Positions 62,392 to 64,000 of a DNA stretch of 64,000 nucleotides are shown piece by piece. The stretch's first letter is position 1; each line of letters starts with the position of its first letter. The stretch covers positions 45,473,181-45,537,180 of the forward strand of contig CM060307.1 of assembly GCA_030674185.1 (NCBI GenBank), read 5' to 3'. Both the position numbers and the translations under genes were made by a program. The stretch comes from Monoplex corrugatus. Lineage: Eukaryota; Mollusca; Gastropoda; Littorinimorpha; Ranellidae. The notes under the pieces were generated by a model that saw only the letters and a list, made by a program, of their open reading frames with translations, was not told the DNA's origin and made no database searches.

Positions 62392-62420
62392 GTGTGTGTT
62401 AGTGCGTGTGTGTGTGACTG
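62241..62420. repeat. GT/GC-rich microsatellite
   Basis: Imperfect GT repeats with a short self-complementary ccccgcgcgcgggg (62260-62273). Confidence 0.9.
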
Positions 62421-62571
62421 ACAAAAATGTACCAACAAGATTTTCTCATTTGTTTCTGAAAGGATCTTTACCAAATTTGGATCAAAGGCGTTGCTTTGAG
62501 AAATCGTGAATGCATGACTTTAGAAATCAAGGACCCAAGGTCAAGTCATAGGGACCAAAGAAGTGCTTATA

Positions 62572-62747
62572 GTCAAAGACTCCCACAATCTGTCCACCAG
62601 CATCCTGCATCGTCAACCATGCTAGCGAAGCAAGAACTTAACCCTTTGGCTCCCTCACCCTATTCGCCATCTTCCTGCTGCTGGAAGCTGATGGATAAGG
62701 TGAGGGAGTCAAAGGGTTAAATTTTTGCAGTTGGTGGATAGGGTTAA
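62572..62747. mobile_element. TTAA hairpin element, copy 13
   Basis: Left outer arm starts inside gtcaaagactccc, inner TTAACCCTTTGGCTCCC palindrome centred on ttcctgctgctggaagc, right outer end gttggtggatagggttaa. Confidence 0.75.
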
Positions 62748-63082
62748 AATCAGCCCTTTTTTGAGGACGGTGTATGAACAACACTCATCCAGGAACTCCT
62801 GACGATACTCGCATTCTGTTTTCACAGCTATGATAGTCTGCTGTTGTCTTCGTTTCATTTCAAAGCCATTTCATCTTTTTGCATCTTCAGGTCATAGTGA
62901 CCTTGAGAAGTACAATAAGTATGTAATAATTTTGATATCAGAAGGGAGACTGTTGGATAAGTTTGGCCATCCTGTTTCAAACTTGCCGTTGCTAATCTAT
63001 ACATCTGCTTAGAAATGCATGTTCAATGAAATACATCGATAAATCGACAGAACAGAACACAAAGAAAATCATATCAAGGTGT

Positions 63083-63131
63083 AACAGCATATATTGTCGC
63101 TTTAGAGAGGGCAGAGAAGAGGCAGAAGAAA

Positions 63132-63140
<9 letters not shown>
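63083..63140 (+). repeat. GA-tract-associated conserved flank, copy 2
   Basis: acagcatatattgtcgcttt, agagagggcagagaagaggc and agaagaaaa match 46553-46617. A GA tract follows directly. Confidence 0.65.

Positions 63141-63194
<54 letters not shown>
63137..63194. repeat. (GA)n microsatellite
   Basis: About 28 GA repeats. Confidence 0.95.
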
Positions 63195-63197
<3 letters not shown>

Positions 63198-63344
63198 ACA
63201 AGAAGAACAAGAAAAGTAGAATTTTGTTTATGTGGATTGTGACATGAGCAAAATAATGTCTTTTATTTTACCCAGCCCTCGCTCTATCACAAATCAATCA
63301 TAGTGCATCAAACTAGTGCAAAATTGTTTTTTCAGCAGTATTTT

Positions 63345-63623
63345 AGAGAGAGAGAGAGAGAGACAGACAGAAGACAGACAGACGAGGAGAGAGAGAAAAC
63401 AGAGCAAGAGAGAGAGAGAGAGGCAGACAGAAGAGAGAGAGAGAGGGGGGAGGGGCAAACAGACGAGAGAGAGAAAGACAGAGAAAGAGAGAGAGAAAGA
63501 GAGAAAGAGAGAGAGAGAAAGAGACGGGAGGGGAAGAGAGAAGGGGGAGAGAAAGAAATAGAGAGAAAGAGAGAGAGAGACGGGAGGGGAAGAGAGAGAG
63601 GGAAGAGAGAAAGAGAGAGAGAC

Positions 63624-63661
<38 letters not shown>

Positions 63662-63793
63662 AGAGAAAGGGAGAGACGGGAGGGGATGAGAGAGAGAGAC
63701 GGGAAGGGAAGAGAGAGAGAGAAAGAGAGAGAGAGAGACGGGAGGGGAAGAGAGAGAGAGAAAGAGAGACGGGAGGGGAAGAGAGAGACGAGA

Positions 63794-63862
<69 letters not shown>
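63345..63862. repeat. GA-rich compound tract (GA, CAGA, CGGGAGGGGA)
   Basis: Over 500 bases almost entirely purine, with the block gacgggaggggaagagaga recurring several times among GA repeats. Long SLSL/RERE frames are artefacts. Confidence 0.95.
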
Positions 63863-63864
<2 letters not shown>

Positions 63865-64000
63865 TTGAAGTACGTGTTGTCATTTAAAAGGTCAAGTATC
63901 GTTATGTTAACCACAGCGAAACAGGGTTAAACAAGGGAACGCATATATACAGATTTACTGACATGTTTTTTCTCAAACTTCGCCGACTCGTATTATTGCT

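Larger units (their letters stand above)
59890..64000. other. No gene recognised outside the listed repeats
   Basis: Outside the listed repeats I see no splice-consistent coding exon. The frame at 60357-60704 has no recognisable family. A purine run at 61699-61776 sits between a ctgcag and a gtaaat but encodes only Glu/Lys low complexity. The last 140 bases show nothing. Confidence 0.45.

Noticed and set aside
63294..63914. Long SLSL- and RERE-type frames
   Set aside because: GA/CT low-complexity tract.

Overview
The window is nuclear DNA from an animal. Genes are split by GT-AG introns and lie in long, AT-rich, repeat-dense non-coding sequence. Several dispersed repeats match families I recall from marine gastropods: a SINE with a CAGTTTCAGTTTC-type head, tRNA-headed SINEs, and a long SINE/tRNA element. 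A caenogastropod-like mollusc is my best inference; I could not run a search to confirm it.

Two genes are supported. On the plus strand, from the left edge to 16800, are the last four exons I can find of a Ser/Arg/Pro-rich cytoskeletal or scaffold-type protein. It ends in a Lys-rich, adducin-like (MARCKS-related) tail and a PDZ-ligand-like C-terminus. A long T/G-rich 3' region follows, possibly to a poly(A) signal at 25166. On the minus strand is a complete seven-coding-exon RAB24 small GTPase (start codon 52338, stop codon 38345, 204 residues). The two genes converge. By eye, strand composition changes at the same limits: T/G-rich on the plus strand to about 25 kb, A/C-rich from about 26 to 54 kb, and mixed afterwards. 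From about 55 to 64 kb I see no gene.

Most of the remainder is repeats. (i) At least thirteen copies or clusters of a palindromic TTAA-flanked element (ends TTAACCCTTTGACTCC / inverse), probably piggyBac-like MITEs, plus three longer TTAA elements. (ii) A mariner (Tc1/mariner, DD34D) with nearly perfect terminal repeats and a transposase broken by two frameshifts. (iii) Non-LTR retrotransposon 3' ends of two kinds, and a family of ~550-bp elements sharing a 3' tail with one of them. (iv) tRNA-derived and other SINE relics. (v) Large minisatellites: 39 bp at 22.8 kb, 45 bp at 36 kb, 66 bp over 5 kb at 38.6-43.6 kb inside the last RAB24 intron, 72 bp at 15.9 kb, 39 and 42 bp at 47.6-48.5 kb, and 70 bp at 58.8 kb. 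(vi) Many CA/GT and GA/CT microsatellites and one ~540-bp pentanucleotide array.

I found no previously undescribed protein system. The most notable signals are paired arm changes in the TTAA hairpins, an RFX X-box-type motif repeated in the 45-bp array, the indel-laden middle of the 66-bp array (possibly an assembly artefact), and a datable nested insertion at 25.3-26.5 kb.
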